Source: an uncultured Flavobacteriaceae bacterium (GTDB lineage: Bacteria; Bacteroidota; Bacteroidia; Flavobacteriales; Flavobacteriaceae). From it: DNA of 64,000 bases. The notes beneath the pieces were generated by a model. That model worked only from the letters and a program-made list of their open reading frames with translations. It had not been told where the DNA came from and did not search any database. The stretch is taken from the NCBI GenBank assembly GCA_947494715.1, contig CANLWG010000016.1:1-64000 (forward strand). Reading direction: 5' to 3'. This document shows positions 1-8,354 of the stretch, piece by piece (position 1 is the first letter of the stretch; the number at the start of each line of letters is the position of its first letter). Both the position numbers and the translations under genes were made by a program.

Positions 1-220
1 TGGCCGCTACCATGGAACCAAAATTAAGATCTGTAATCTTTATGGGCGGCCAAATATTCTCCATAGTCCTATAAATCTAACGATTCTTGGCACTTGACTT
101 ATCCCTTCGCTTAGTTCTTTTAATTGGCCGTTTTAAGACACCACAGCCAAGAATCAAAAGCTGTTTAATCTAAATTGCTCGAAACTAGATATAATAAACA
201 TTTAGCCTTCAATTTCCGAC

Positions 221-1687
221 TTAATTTTTGATTTTATCAATGGCAAAATCCATTACTACATCCCTTCCGCTTATCATATCCAAGATGGTCGGACTTACTG
301 GGTGATTAGGCAGTACCCCTCTATTCTCGTCTGGGCTTTCAAGTTCAAAGAACGTCTGGAGGGGTGGAATCGAAAAATGAATACCTGTATGGTTTAACTG
401 AAAAGAAACGCCCCTACCTCCAGTTACCCCATTAGAGTATCCTCCAGACTCTTCCCCAACAATTTTCCCACGACCTGACGACTTAATATACGCGGCAAGT
501 ATTGAGCTTGCAGAAAAGGTCAGGCCATTTACCAAGACAACGACCTTCCCCCAAAATGAGGGTGAACTGACATAATGGGGCATGAATAATTCCTCACCAT
601 TTGTGACCCAGATATCACCTGCTTCATCCTGTGCGTATTGATATACATTATAGTTATAACCTTTGGTATATCCATTGTAATTTAGGTTTTTAACACGCAT
701 TCGCCTGTTCCACTTGAAACGCTCATCTACCAGATAAGAATACAACAATGATGTCAGACGATCAGTACCTCCTCCACTGTTTCTAAGGTCGATTATTAGG
801 TTTCCTATATTCTTTTTTGAAATCAATGTGAACAAGGAGTCATATGTCTTTTCATAAAGGTTTTTGGGTTCATTCCCCCGAGTGAAAAAGCGGTCTACCT
901 TTAAAATGGCATAATCTTCTTTTTCATTGACAAAAAAGGCCAGAGGTGAGCCAATCAAGACATTTGGAGAGGTCTTACTATCATATCTCTCCCAGTGCAG
1001 AGCACCCTTTTCCATATCCGGTTTTGCCTTTACCGAAACTCTCTTTTCCTTTTTGTCCCCTGATGGAATATAGCGAAGTTGAAATGAATCCGGGTAGCCG
1101 ATCAAGGTGGCGTAATAATAGCTGAAATATTTGCTTAAGGTCGAGTACCGAACGGTTTTAATATGGCCATCTGCCCTTACGGCATCATAGAACATTTCGA
1201 TAATCTCATCGGAAGGCATACCATTAATACTCAACAGTTCCGATCCGTCGGGTATGTTATTCTCATCACTCAAATTACGAAAAGTGTGCAATTTACCATT
1301 GACCACACGTACCATGAATGGGAAGTTTTTAGACCCTGAAAACACATTTTCGTTGTAATTCGAGGACACCCCTATACTTATATGACCGCAACGGACTTTG
1401 GCAACAAGTGGTGCCACTATGCGATAGAACTCAATATGCGATAGGGAATCCCTTAATGTATCGGATAGGTCATCAAAACGCAAATCCCATGTTTCCTTGT
1501 CTTCAAACCGGTAAAGACCGGGATGGACATTTTCCAGGACGGTCCTTAACTGAAATAAGTCAAGTTTTAGTTCCTCGGGGGAGTACTTTTTGGGAGACTC
1601 AGAAGTGTCATTTTGCTTTTGCGCAAACGCTAAATTAAGAAAGACCAGCAATCCAGCGGTCAAACAAGGCTTTTTGCATATCCTCAT
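221..1687 (-). CDS. S41 family secreted peptidase (C-terminal processing protease-like)
   Basis: This 488-residue protein is a probable periplasmic or surface serine protease of family S41. A signal peptide covers about residues 1-22. The KVRCGHISIG segment (about 97-106) corresponds to the conserved xGH region of bacteroidetal S41 proteins, and a PDZ-like stretch follows around 120-175. The catalytic domain starts near residue 255 and contains IIDLRNSGGG (298-307) and VNGLTFSASS (386-395), where Ser392 is the likely nucleophile. GEESGG at 411-416 follows. It sits 18 bp behind the M56 protease gene, so it is the third gene of a blaI-M56-S41 operon. The family assignment is firm; the substrate is unknown. 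A role in cell-wall or exported-protein quality control is inference. Confidence 0.88.
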   Translation of the reverse strand: MRICKKPCLTAGLLVFLNLAFAQKQNDTSESPKKYSPEELKLDLFQLRTVLENVHPGLYRFEDKETWDLRFDDLSDTLRDSLSHIEFYRIVAPLVAKVRCGHISIGVSSNYNENVFSGSKNFPFMVRVVNGKLHTFRNLSDENNIPDGSELLSINGMPSDEIIEMFYDAVRADGHIKTVRYSTLSKYFSYYYATLIGYPDSFQLRYIPSGDKKEKRVSVKAKPDMEKGALHWERYDSKTSPNVLIGSPLAFFVNEKEDYAILKVDRFFTRGNEPKNLYEKTYDSLFTLISKKNIGNLIIDLRNSGGGTDRLTSLLYSYLVDERFKWNRRMRVKNLNYNGYTKGYNYNVYQYAQDEAGDIWVTNGEELFMPHYVSSPSFWGKVVVLVNGLTFSASSILAAYIKSSGRGKIVGEESGGYSNGVTGGRGVSFQLNHTGIHFSIPPLQTFFELESPDENRGVLPNHPVSPTILDMISGRDVVMDFAIDKIKN

Positions 1688-1705
1688 CAGCGGTATTTTT
1701 TAGTT

Positions 1706-2851
1706 TTACAAATTCAATTCGACTTCCTTCTCGACCACAAGGTTTATTTCCCCTGTATTGGGAACTTCGTTTTCCTTTTCAAGAGAACGAGGTGCGCCAA
1801 GGCCATATCCGCCCATTTCAGTCAATGGATCGACATTCGGGTGCTCGGGAACGACCCCTGTGGAAACAACTCTATCATAACCATTTTTGACCGAAAAAAC
1901 TGGGGCAACAACCAGACATGGCAAGCAGAGGCCGATGAATATAATCGATGTACTCCATCTTGAAATAGGCGCATCGATTGGTTTGGAACCGAGGATCGAA
2001 TCGATCCGTTGTTCCATAAATGAGGGTCGAAAAGCCAGACCCAAGACAATCTTATGCGTGAAGACCGTCCAAGAGGCAACTTCCAAGATTGAGGCTGCCA
2101 ATGATTTTTTATCACCTGTCATCTGAACGGCTTTGGCATCACAGATTTTTTCAGATATTCCAATGAGTTTTGTTTTGATGAACCAATTTAACGGTTGGAA
2201 GAAAAATACCAACTGAAAAATATTGTAGACCCGTAACCAAATCCAATCTCTACGCTCGATATGTGCCAATTCATGGGCCAGCATGCACCTGATCTCGTTT
2301 GCGGAGAGTTTGCGGACTGCCAATTCGGGAAGAACAATCGTATTTCCATTGTAGACAAATGGACTGACCATTTTTGTGGAAATCAAATATCGCACATTCT
2401 TACCTCTATGCAGATCTCCGTGGAGTTCAATTCCCTTCCCCATTTTTGAATTGGGAAGTACGAGGGGATTTACCGACTTGATGAACCCTCGAATTAAAAT
2501 CCGATGCCGGAAAAAGAGTAGGGAAGAAACGACGAACCATCCGGTCATGCATATGATTGGCCAGTGCGATAGCCAGTGAAAATCGGTCTCAAGGCCGATT
2601 CTTGTTGTACTGCTCATCGTGAATCCCGTATTGTCAATAAGCGAATATTCCCAACCTGTCCAGATCTGCAGTAGAGCGGTAAACGCTGGCCCTATAAGTG
2701 CAAATCTAAACAACCGCTCCTTTAGCGAATTAGAGGCGATTGCCTTTAGGAAAGAGATTGCACGTAAAGAGATGAAAATAAGTGTACCGTGAAAAAGATA
2801 GGAAATTGTCCAGCTGATTATATGTACTGAGATAGTGTTGAGTGCTTCCAT
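1706..2851 (-). CDS. M56 family membrane metallopeptidase (BlaR1/MecR1-like)
   Basis: The protein is about 381 residues long and begins MEALNTISVH. This ATG lies one base after the blaI stop codon. A longer reading frame would start at 2905, inside blaI, and is less likely. Several N-terminal membrane segments precede a cytoplasm-facing zinc protease domain with HELAH (about residues 193-197), and a downstream GISEKICDAKA segment that supplies the usual third zinc ligand. A final hydrophobic segment (SIIFIGLCLPCLVVAPVF) is followed by a short tail of about 65 residues. BlaR1 of staphylococci ends in a large penicillin-binding sensor domain. That domain is absent here, as in many Bacteroidota M56 proteins. 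It probably senses an envelope signal and cleaves the BlaI repressor next to it. Confidence 0.88.
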   Translation of the reverse strand: MEALNTISVHIISWTISYLFHGTLIFISLRAISFLKAIASNSLKERLFRFALIGPAFTALLQIWTGWEYSLIDNTGFTMSSTTRIGLETDFHWLSHWPIICMTGWFVVSSLLFFRHRILIRGFIKSVNPLVLPNSKMGKGIELHGDLHRGKNVRYLISTKMVSPFVYNGNTIVLPELAVRKLSANEIRCMLAHELAHIERRDWIWLRVYNIFQLVFFFQPLNWFIKTKLIGISEKICDAKAVQMTGDKKSLAASILEVASWTVFTHKIVLGLAFRPSFMEQRIDSILGSKPIDAPISRWSTSIIFIGLCLPCLVVAPVFSVKNGYDRVVSTGVVPEHPNVDPLTEMGGYGLGAPRSLEKENEVPNTGEINLVVEKEVELNL

Positions 2852-2852
2852 T

Positions 2853-3221
2853 TTATTTTGACCTATCAATTTTATCTCTAAGTTTCTCGATTTCTTCGGG
2901 GTCAATATCGGTTTCGGTTACAAGGAAATTCATTAGGGACGAGATGTTTCCTTTAAACAATCGGTCTACCAGGATCGAGACCATTGAGTGCTTAACCGCG
3001 TTTTCGTGTATATTGGCTTTGTATATATACTGTTTGCCACGCTTCCTGTACATGACGATCTTTCTTTTTGCAAGTCTGGATAATACCGTACTGATGGTGG
3101 TAATTGCCGGATTTCCCTTGTCGGATAGAGCATCCTTTATCTCAACTACCGTGGCCTCCTTTTTTTGCCACAGGACGTGCATGATCTTTAGTTGCAGTTC
3201 GTCCAGTCTTATTTTACTCAT
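2853..3221 (-). CDS. BlaI/MecI family transcriptional repressor
   Basis: This winged-helix repressor has about 122 residues and starts MSKIRLDELQ. An upstream in-frame ATG at 3239 falls inside the first operator dyad, so the internal start at 3221 is preferred. The N-terminal two thirds show the BlaI/CopY pattern, with recognition helix residues around NPAITTISTVLSRLAKRKIV. The C-terminal part forms the dimerisation helices. Two CTACAnnTGTAG dyads just upstream fit the operator of this family, so autoregulation is likely. The partner protease is encoded one base downstream. In the known systems the protease inactivates the repressor by cleavage; here that is inferred from gene order. Confidence 0.93.
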   Translation of the reverse strand: MSKIRLDELQLKIMHVLWQKKEATVVEIKDALSDKGNPAITTISTVLSRLAKRKIVMYRKRGKQYIYKANIHENAVKHSMVSILVDRLFKGNISSLMNFLVTETDIDPEEIEKLRDKIDRSK

Positions 3222-3230
3222 ATTTGAAAT

Positions 3231-3268
3231 ACTACACATGTAGTTTCAAATATACTACACTTGTAGTA
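3231..3268 (-). promoter_or_regulatory. Tandem BlaI-type operator upstream of blaI
   Basis: Two copies of the dyad CTACAnnTGTAG lie at 3232-3243 and 3255-3266, with centres 23 bp apart, about two helical turns. The second extends to a 16-bp dyad at 3253-3268. The TACA/TGTA core is the established BlaI/MecI recognition sequence. The position 10-47 bp before the preferred blaI start suggests that the repressor controls its own operon here. Confidence 0.8.
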
Positions 3269-3558
3269 GTTAAGCAAATAATTTATATGTTTATTGGAAA
3301 CTGACCGTAAACAGCGGTCCACTGTTCGTGCTGTCCTACCATTCGCCAAAGAGAATGTCTACGGGAAATGCTTATGTATTTCGGCTATCCTATAGTCCGG
3401 TAAAACGAACGTTTTTTGGACTGCACCTGAATTCTCCCTTAAGTAAAATTTTTATGAAAGCATCGTTTTATCGTTGAATCGAAAAAGTTTGGCTCCGGTA
3501 GAATACCTAATGAGTAGGAATAAATCCCCAGCCCTTATTTCATCTTGTATATGTTTTG
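3269..3558. other. Intergenic region, no gene seen
   Basis: This stretch of about 290 bases separates the blaI operator from the end of the next minus-strand gene. No reading frame with coding character, tRNA-like fold or strong terminator hairpin was recognised. It presumably holds the blaI promoter. Confidence 0.5.
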
Positions 3559-4362
3559 TTATTCACTCAATAATTCAAGAGTGACCAGATAAGCACAATG
3601 GTCTGAAGCGATAGTATCTTTAATAACCTTGCGTTCAATTATTTTCCATCGGTCTTTTGGATAAAACATCACGTAGTCAATTTTTACCCTTGGGTTATCC
3701 GAAGGAAGGGTAGGTTCTGGGTTTTCTTTATCATAGGTAGCTTCCCAAACTTCCTCAAGGGTAGAAATGGGTCCACTTCCTGGGGTCGCATTGAGGTCTC
3801 CCGCCAAAATGGTAGGGTATTTATTCTTGGAAAATACTTCGTTGATCTTTTTGGCCTGCAATTCCCTTCCTGCGTTACCTTCATGGGCAAAATGCGTACC
3901 TACAAAGGCAATCGTATCCTTTGAAGGTAATTCCGCCACTATTTCAATGGCAGCCCTTGGTTCCTGCCCCGAAATGTATGGTAGGGCCACGTTCCTTGTA
4001 CTCAAAAATGAAAGTTTGGACAATATCCCTTCACCGTACTCTCCACCATCATAATACATCGCCCTTGCGAATAAGGGAGCCATCTTGGTCCTCCAGCCCA
4101 ATTCAGTGGCCAGATCGTATTTCTTGGATCTGTTTACTTTATAGTCTACTTCTTGCATGGCCACAAAATCTGGATCCGCATCGTTTATAAGTTTTGCCAA
4201 TACATCTAAATTAAAATCACCCTTTGTAGTTCTTCCCCCAAGGATATTGAACGATAGTACTTTTACAATTTTTTTGTTCTCAACTTTGGTTTGAGCGTGT
4301 ACAGATGCAAAAGTGAGAACGCATACTAAAACAATTGACATTTGTAATTTCAGTTGCTTCAT
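3559..4362 (-). CDS. Secreted endonuclease/exonuclease/phosphatase family protein
   Basis: The 267-residue protein has an N-terminal signal peptide (about 1-24, ending VHAQ) and a complete endonuclease/exonuclease/phosphatase (EEP, DNase I-like) fold. The metal and phosphate-binding motifs are in order: SFNI with Asn39, MQEVD with Glu71, GTHFAH (155-160), GDLNATP with Asp189 and Asn191, KIDYV with Asp229, and SDH at 253-255. Members of this superfamily cleave phosphodiesters in nucleic acids, sphingomyelin or inositol phosphates, and the sequence does not say which. It lies 43 bp downstream of the larger LamG-EEP gene on the same strand, so the two are probably co-transcribed and may act on related extracellular substrates. 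Confidence 0.88.
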   Translation of the reverse strand: MKQLKLQMSIVLVCVLTFASVHAQTKVENKKIVKVLSFNILGGRTTKGDFNLDVLAKLINDADPDFVAMQEVDYKVNRSKKYDLATELGWRTKMAPLFARAMYYDGGEYGEGILSKLSFLSTRNVALPYISGQEPRAAIEIVAELPSKDTIAFVGTHFAHEGNAGRELQAKKINEVFSKNKYPTILAGDLNATPGSGPISTLEEVWEATYDKENPEPTLPSDNPRVKIDYVMFYPKDRWKIIERKVIKDTIASDHCAYLVTLELLSE

Positions 4363-4405
4363 AGTTTTTCCAGATTAAGGTTATTTTGTTATTCAGTTTT
4401 AGATA

Positions 4406-6217
4406 TCAGTAATCCAATTTAAATTTGGATACTATCAGGAAATGATCTGAAGGAAAGCCCGTTGGCCATGACGAAATAACTTCCGTGGAAGTATTCTTTA
4501 ATCCTTTTCCTTTATAGTAAAGTTGATCTATTCTACTTCCGTTTCTATGCGTGAACCCTGGATATTTTACTACGTCTGGGTATAAACTTCTAAAGGCATC
4601 CGTGAACCCCTCCTCCAACAATTTTTTTGAAGCAGGACTCTTTCCCCCATCGGTATGTGGAACGGCGTTGAAATCTCCGCCGAACAGCACCGGTACTTTG
4701 TCAGAACTCTCAAATCTGGATTTATGGAAATCAAAAACAGTGGGAAATTGGGCCATACCATACCAATTGGAAATGGTCCATATTTCTTGGGTCTTGCTCA
4801 GGGCCAACTTAACGGCCACATTATTGTATCCTGTTTCTTCGAGTACTTCTATTTCTTTGATCGGATAACGACTCAATACGGATATATTAGATCCTTGATA
4901 ACGATAATCCAAATCGGATGTAGTACCATAATAATAACCCAACTCGGCAGCTATGAAATCACCGGCCGAATAGGTTTCCTGCATTAAGATGACATCCAAT
5001 TTTTTCTCTTTTATCATTTCAACAATGCGTAAACGCGAATCCCACCCATCCTTTTCCAAAGACCAATGGATTCCCCCGTTCCAAATATTCCACACTCCGA
5101 CCGTAAGATCTTTAAGATTTTCAACAAATTTAAAAGACCTAGTTTTCCGAAATTTAGTATAACCGTCCTGCACTTTTTTTGCACTTATCGTCTTATCCCA
5201 TATCACTAATTCATCCATGGCAAAATCCGAAGGATATAATTTTTCGTTCTTGGTAAAAGACTTGGCTACCGATTCGTTTATAATAACCTTGCCCTTTTTC
5301 AGTGCATAGATTTTGCTTACTGGTTTAAGAACCGTTAAATCCCTGATTTGATAAACGGTATAGGGATTGGGAAGCAACTTTTCTCTGATGGCCAATGCCT
5401 TAGAAAGGTCTTCTTTGCCATATTTTTCTTTTGCCTCCTTTGACTTTTCAAGCTTTTGTGCGAAAATTTTTTCGGTATGGGAGATAAAATCGATAAACTC
5501 CTCGTTTTTCAGTGGCTCTAGCCCAATGCTGTTAAATTCGTCAACAAATGCCTGTAACAGCTCCTTGCCGCTTACAATTTCAGGTAAGTAATCATTGTCA
5601 TAATCAAGATTGTTCTTGGTAGAGCCCATTATCAGAGGTCGGTTATTTCCAAACTCGAAGCCCACTTTATAAACGGCCTTATTATGGCCATCGTAATATA
5701 AGCGGAATTCTTGAGTCCCTTTATGGTATGTAATTGTCATTTGATGCCACTCTCCATCATTTATGGGCATCTTTTCTCCATTGTCCCTTTCATAATTGAT
5801 TCTACAGTCACCTGAACCTATACTCCAGGCAAATGTACCCCCAGAGCTATAGAGTGCCCACCCTACGTTCTTTTGTGTGATGATGCCTTTATTGTCGAAA
5901 TCTTTTTGTGAAAGGAATACAGTAGGGTTTTTAGATGTCGTCTTTACCCAACATTGAATTGAAAAATCTTTGGTGCCATCGAGTGATACGTTGTCTAAAC
6001 TTAAGCTATTATAGCCTTTATCAGGATTAAGAGCCACTGCCCGTCCATCAATTCCGTTTATAAAGGTATGCCCATTGCCCTTAAAATGGTGGTTTCCACT
6101 TTTTGTATTATTTTCAAAATTAAATTGTAAGTTGGGGTTATTCTGTGCAAATATTACCCCGGATATCATCAAGAAAAAAAATGCAAGTAAGTTGGTTTTT
6201 AGTAGAGAATGTCCCAT
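4406..6217 (-). CDS. Secreted LamG-domain / endonuclease-exonuclease-phosphatase fusion protein
   Basis: The protein has 603 residues from the preferred ATG at 6217. A GGAGG sequence lies 5 nt before this ATG, which makes it a better start than the ATG 12 bases upstream. After a signal peptide comes a LamG/concanavalin-like lectin domain (about 30-205, numbered from the upstream ATG). Its last strand, FAMDELVIWD, appears only at 336-345, so a mostly helical, lysine-rich insert of about 125 residues interrupts the fold. The C-terminal EEP domain (about 372-607) carries WNIW, MQET (Glu418), GGDFNAVP (Asp519, Asn521), RIDQLY and SDH (594-596). The lectin part may tether the hydrolase to a polysaccharide or lipid surface (inference). 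Confidence 0.87.
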   Translation of the reverse strand: MGHSLLKTNLLAFFFLMISGVIFAQNNPNLQFNFENNTKSGNHHFKGNGHTFINGIDGRAVALNPDKGYNSLSLDNVSLDGTKDFSIQCWVKTTSKNPTVFLSQKDFDNKGIITQKNVGWALYSSGGTFAWSIGSGDCRINYERDNGEKMPINDGEWHQMTITYHKGTQEFRLYYDGHNKAVYKVGFEFGNNRPLIMGSTKNNLDYDNDYLPEIVSGKELLQAFVDEFNSIGLEPLKNEEFIDFISHTEKIFAQKLEKSKEAKEKYGKEDLSKALAIREKLLPNPYTVYQIRDLTVLKPVSKIYALKKGKVIINESVAKSFTKNEKLYPSDFAMDELVIWDKTISAKKVQDGYTKFRKTRSFKFVENLKDLTVGVWNIWNGGIHWSLEKDGWDSRLRIVEMIKEKKLDVILMQETYSAGDFIAAELGYYYGTTSDLDYRYQGSNISVLSRYPIKEIEVLEETGYNNVAVKLALSKTQEIWTISNWYGMAQFPTVFDFHKSRFESSDKVPVLFGGDFNAVPHTDGGKSPASKKLLEEGFTDAFRSLYPDVVKYPGFTHRNGSRIDQLYYKGKGLKNTSTEVISSWPTGFPSDHFLIVSKFKLDY

Positions 6218-6229
6218 AAATGCCTCCAT

Positions 6230-7027
6230 AAGTTAGTGGTTGTTATAGTATTTTCAGTTAATCTTAAATTTTGCAATAATCCCATCCCCTACTTTTGATT
6301 TCGGTATCATATACAAGTTTTGACTTGGGTTCGCTTAAAAAGGGTGTGTTCTTATTTTCAAACTTCAAAAAGTTATGAGTCGATGTTCGCTTTTTTGGGT
6401 CTGGACATTACAAAACATAAAAAGAACAAAACCTATCAATGTTAAGAAAAAGGAAATAGAGATTTTTTTACCCGTAAGTTTCATTTCCGATTCCAAAGCT
6501 TTTAGTTTTTCCTTTATAGTAAATATAATCAATTCACTAGGAAAGCTCCTCGGCAAAATAGGGACGAAAAATAATCTAGGTTAAGTCTTCTTTCCTAGAA
6601 TAAGCCATCGAAACTGGCATTCATGATTTCATTGAATAATGATCATTGAATCTTTAATCTATTGTACCTATTGATTATATATGGGTTTATTCTTGGTAGG
6701 AAGACTAACTAATAATTAAATAGGTACAGAACAATGGCTCCCATAAAAAATACTGGCCCAGTCTTAGTCTATAAAATGAGCATTTTAGGGGACATTAGCT
6801 TTCTTCTCCAATTCTTCCTTTTATCGGGCCATTTTAAAGAGCTGATCATTGTCATAAATAAATTTTATCGCCATTGCTACATTGCGGGTAAAGTAAATAT
6901 ATCATTTATACCAATGTGATTTGAATTGAGCAAAACATGCTTAATCGGAATTGTTGTCACAATAAGTATAGAATCACATCTTTATGTTAGCGCTCATTGT
7001 AATAGTATCTCCAAAAAAGTAAAAACC
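6230..7027. other. Long AT-rich intergenic region
   Basis: About 800 bases lie between two divergently oriented genes. The reading frames here are short and lack family signatures. One minus-strand frame (6365-6556) ends in a signal-anchor-like stretch, but it has no second domain and no support. The region should hold the divergent promoters of the LamG-EEP gene and the lipoprotein gene. No hairpin or repeat stood out. Confidence 0.5.
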
Positions 7028-8182
7028 ATGAAAAAAGTTCACTTATTAATATTAGGTGTTATCACAGTTATAAGTTGTAATCAAGCACCGAAGCATGATA
7101 TAGAAATCAACGAATATGTTGATTTTTTAAAAAATAACGATAGGCCGGCAAAGGACTATATTCTGGATTTATTTAAAAAAAATGACTTGGTGATTCTCTG
7201 CGAAAGATATCACCAGGAAAACACACAGTACGAACTTATAACAGATGTAATCTCGGACGCTAGATTTATCAAGGATGTTGGAAATATTTTCTTTGAAACG
7301 GGCATGAGAAACCTTAATCCAGAACTCAATAATTTTGCTCACTCAGAAAATCTATCTGAAAATGAGGTAGAAGAAAAACTAATAGCGTTTCAAAGAAGAT
7401 CTGATTATTTCCCGCTTTGGGATGTGTACAATTTCTATTATCAGAACAAAAAAATCTACACTATCAATCAATCATTACCAAAAGACGAAAAACTGAATAT
7501 ATATCCTGTAGATATAACCGTGGACCTGGATTCCCTAAGTGTTGACTATCTCGAAGATTTCTGGAACGGTGATATTGATCATAGGGACAAATTGATGGCC
7601 GAGTACATCATCGATACGTTTGAACAGATCAAAAACTCCGATGAGAAAAGAAAAAAAGGGCTTGTGATCATGAATTATCGACATGCCTACAACAAAAATT
7701 TTCAAACAACAGACGGCGAAATGATTTATAATACTGGAGCGTTTCTTTTTGAAAAGTACCCTAATACAACTGCGAACGTCCTTATAAACTCAGTGATTAT
7801 GCAAGATGGTGAGTGGGACGCGGCATTTAAAGTGGCAAACATTGAAGATTCAGGGTTTGACTTTGAAAACTCACCTTTTGGAGAAGACCATTTCGACATG
7901 TGGACATTCACGGAACATGATGATAAGTATCAAGATATTTTTACAGGATTTGCTTATTACAAAAGCCCTGAAGACTTTGAACTGATTACAGGAGTGGATG
8001 GCCTGATAGATTCATCCTTTATCCAAACTTATAAGAATAGGGTCAAACTCTGGGACCAGGTCAGGGGACGGAATACCCCTTTGGAAGATGATGCCATCTA
8101 TGAAGAATACGGCAGAAAAAATGTGCGGCCACTCGAAAATATTGATTCAATATCATCCTTAGTTAATAGGTGGTTAAAATAA
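7028..8182 (+). CDS. Lipoprotein with possible erythromycin-esterase/ChaN-like (Tiki-type) fold
   Basis: The protein has 384 residues from MKKVHLLILG. The frame is open further upstream only from a TTG, and the lipobox (VISC, Cys17) right after this Met supports the start. The mature protein should be anchored in a membrane. LVILCERYHQENTQYE (Glu59, His62, Glu64), followed 25 residues on by FFETG (Glu90) and later by NYRHAYN, gives the Glu/His spacing seen in the EreA/ChaN-like (Tiki) superfamily, where such residues serve catalysis or haem/metal binding. This is a pattern judgement, not a family match. Nothing in the neighbourhood suggests a pathway. Confidence 0.55.
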   Translation: MKKVHLLILGVITVISCNQAPKHDIEINEYVDFLKNNDRPAKDYILDLFKKNDLVILCERYHQENTQYELITDVISDARFIKDVGNIFFETGMRNLNPELNNFAHSENLSENEVEEKLIAFQRRSDYFPLWDVYNFYYQNKKIYTINQSLPKDEKLNIYPVDITVDLDSLSVDYLEDFWNGDIDHRDKLMAEYIIDTFEQIKNSDEKRKKGLVIMNYRHAYNKNFQTTDGEMIYNTGAFLFEKYPNTTANVLINSVIMQDGEWDAAFKVANIEDSGFDFENSPFGEDHFDMWTFTEHDDKYQDIFTGFAYYKSPEDFELITGVDGLIDSSFIQTYKNRVKLWDQVRGRNTPLEDDAIYEEYGRKNVRPLENIDSISSLVNRWLK

Positions 8183-8354
8183 TAAAAATGTGTACTAACG
8201 ATGCTAAAATAGTCTTAGTCGCCAAATACATCCACCTCGTTTACAAGAACCGTTAACATTTTATTTTTTGAAAAGTGCCGCAAAACTAAGGTTTTTTGTG
8301 ATACTTCCGGTGTGCTTTAATCCATTCCTTAAATGGTACTTTTATGGGACTGTT

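Noticed and set aside
1-52. Inverted repeat TGGCCGC/GCGGCCA at the window start
   Set aside because: Seven bases across a 38-base gap is weak, and what lies to the left is not visible. It might be part of a repeat beyond the window.
6365-6556. A 63-codon minus-strand frame ending in a signal-anchor-like stretch
   Set aside because: No domain follows the hydrophobic part, the start is arbitrary and the frame overlaps nothing conserved. Listed only as part of the intergenic region.
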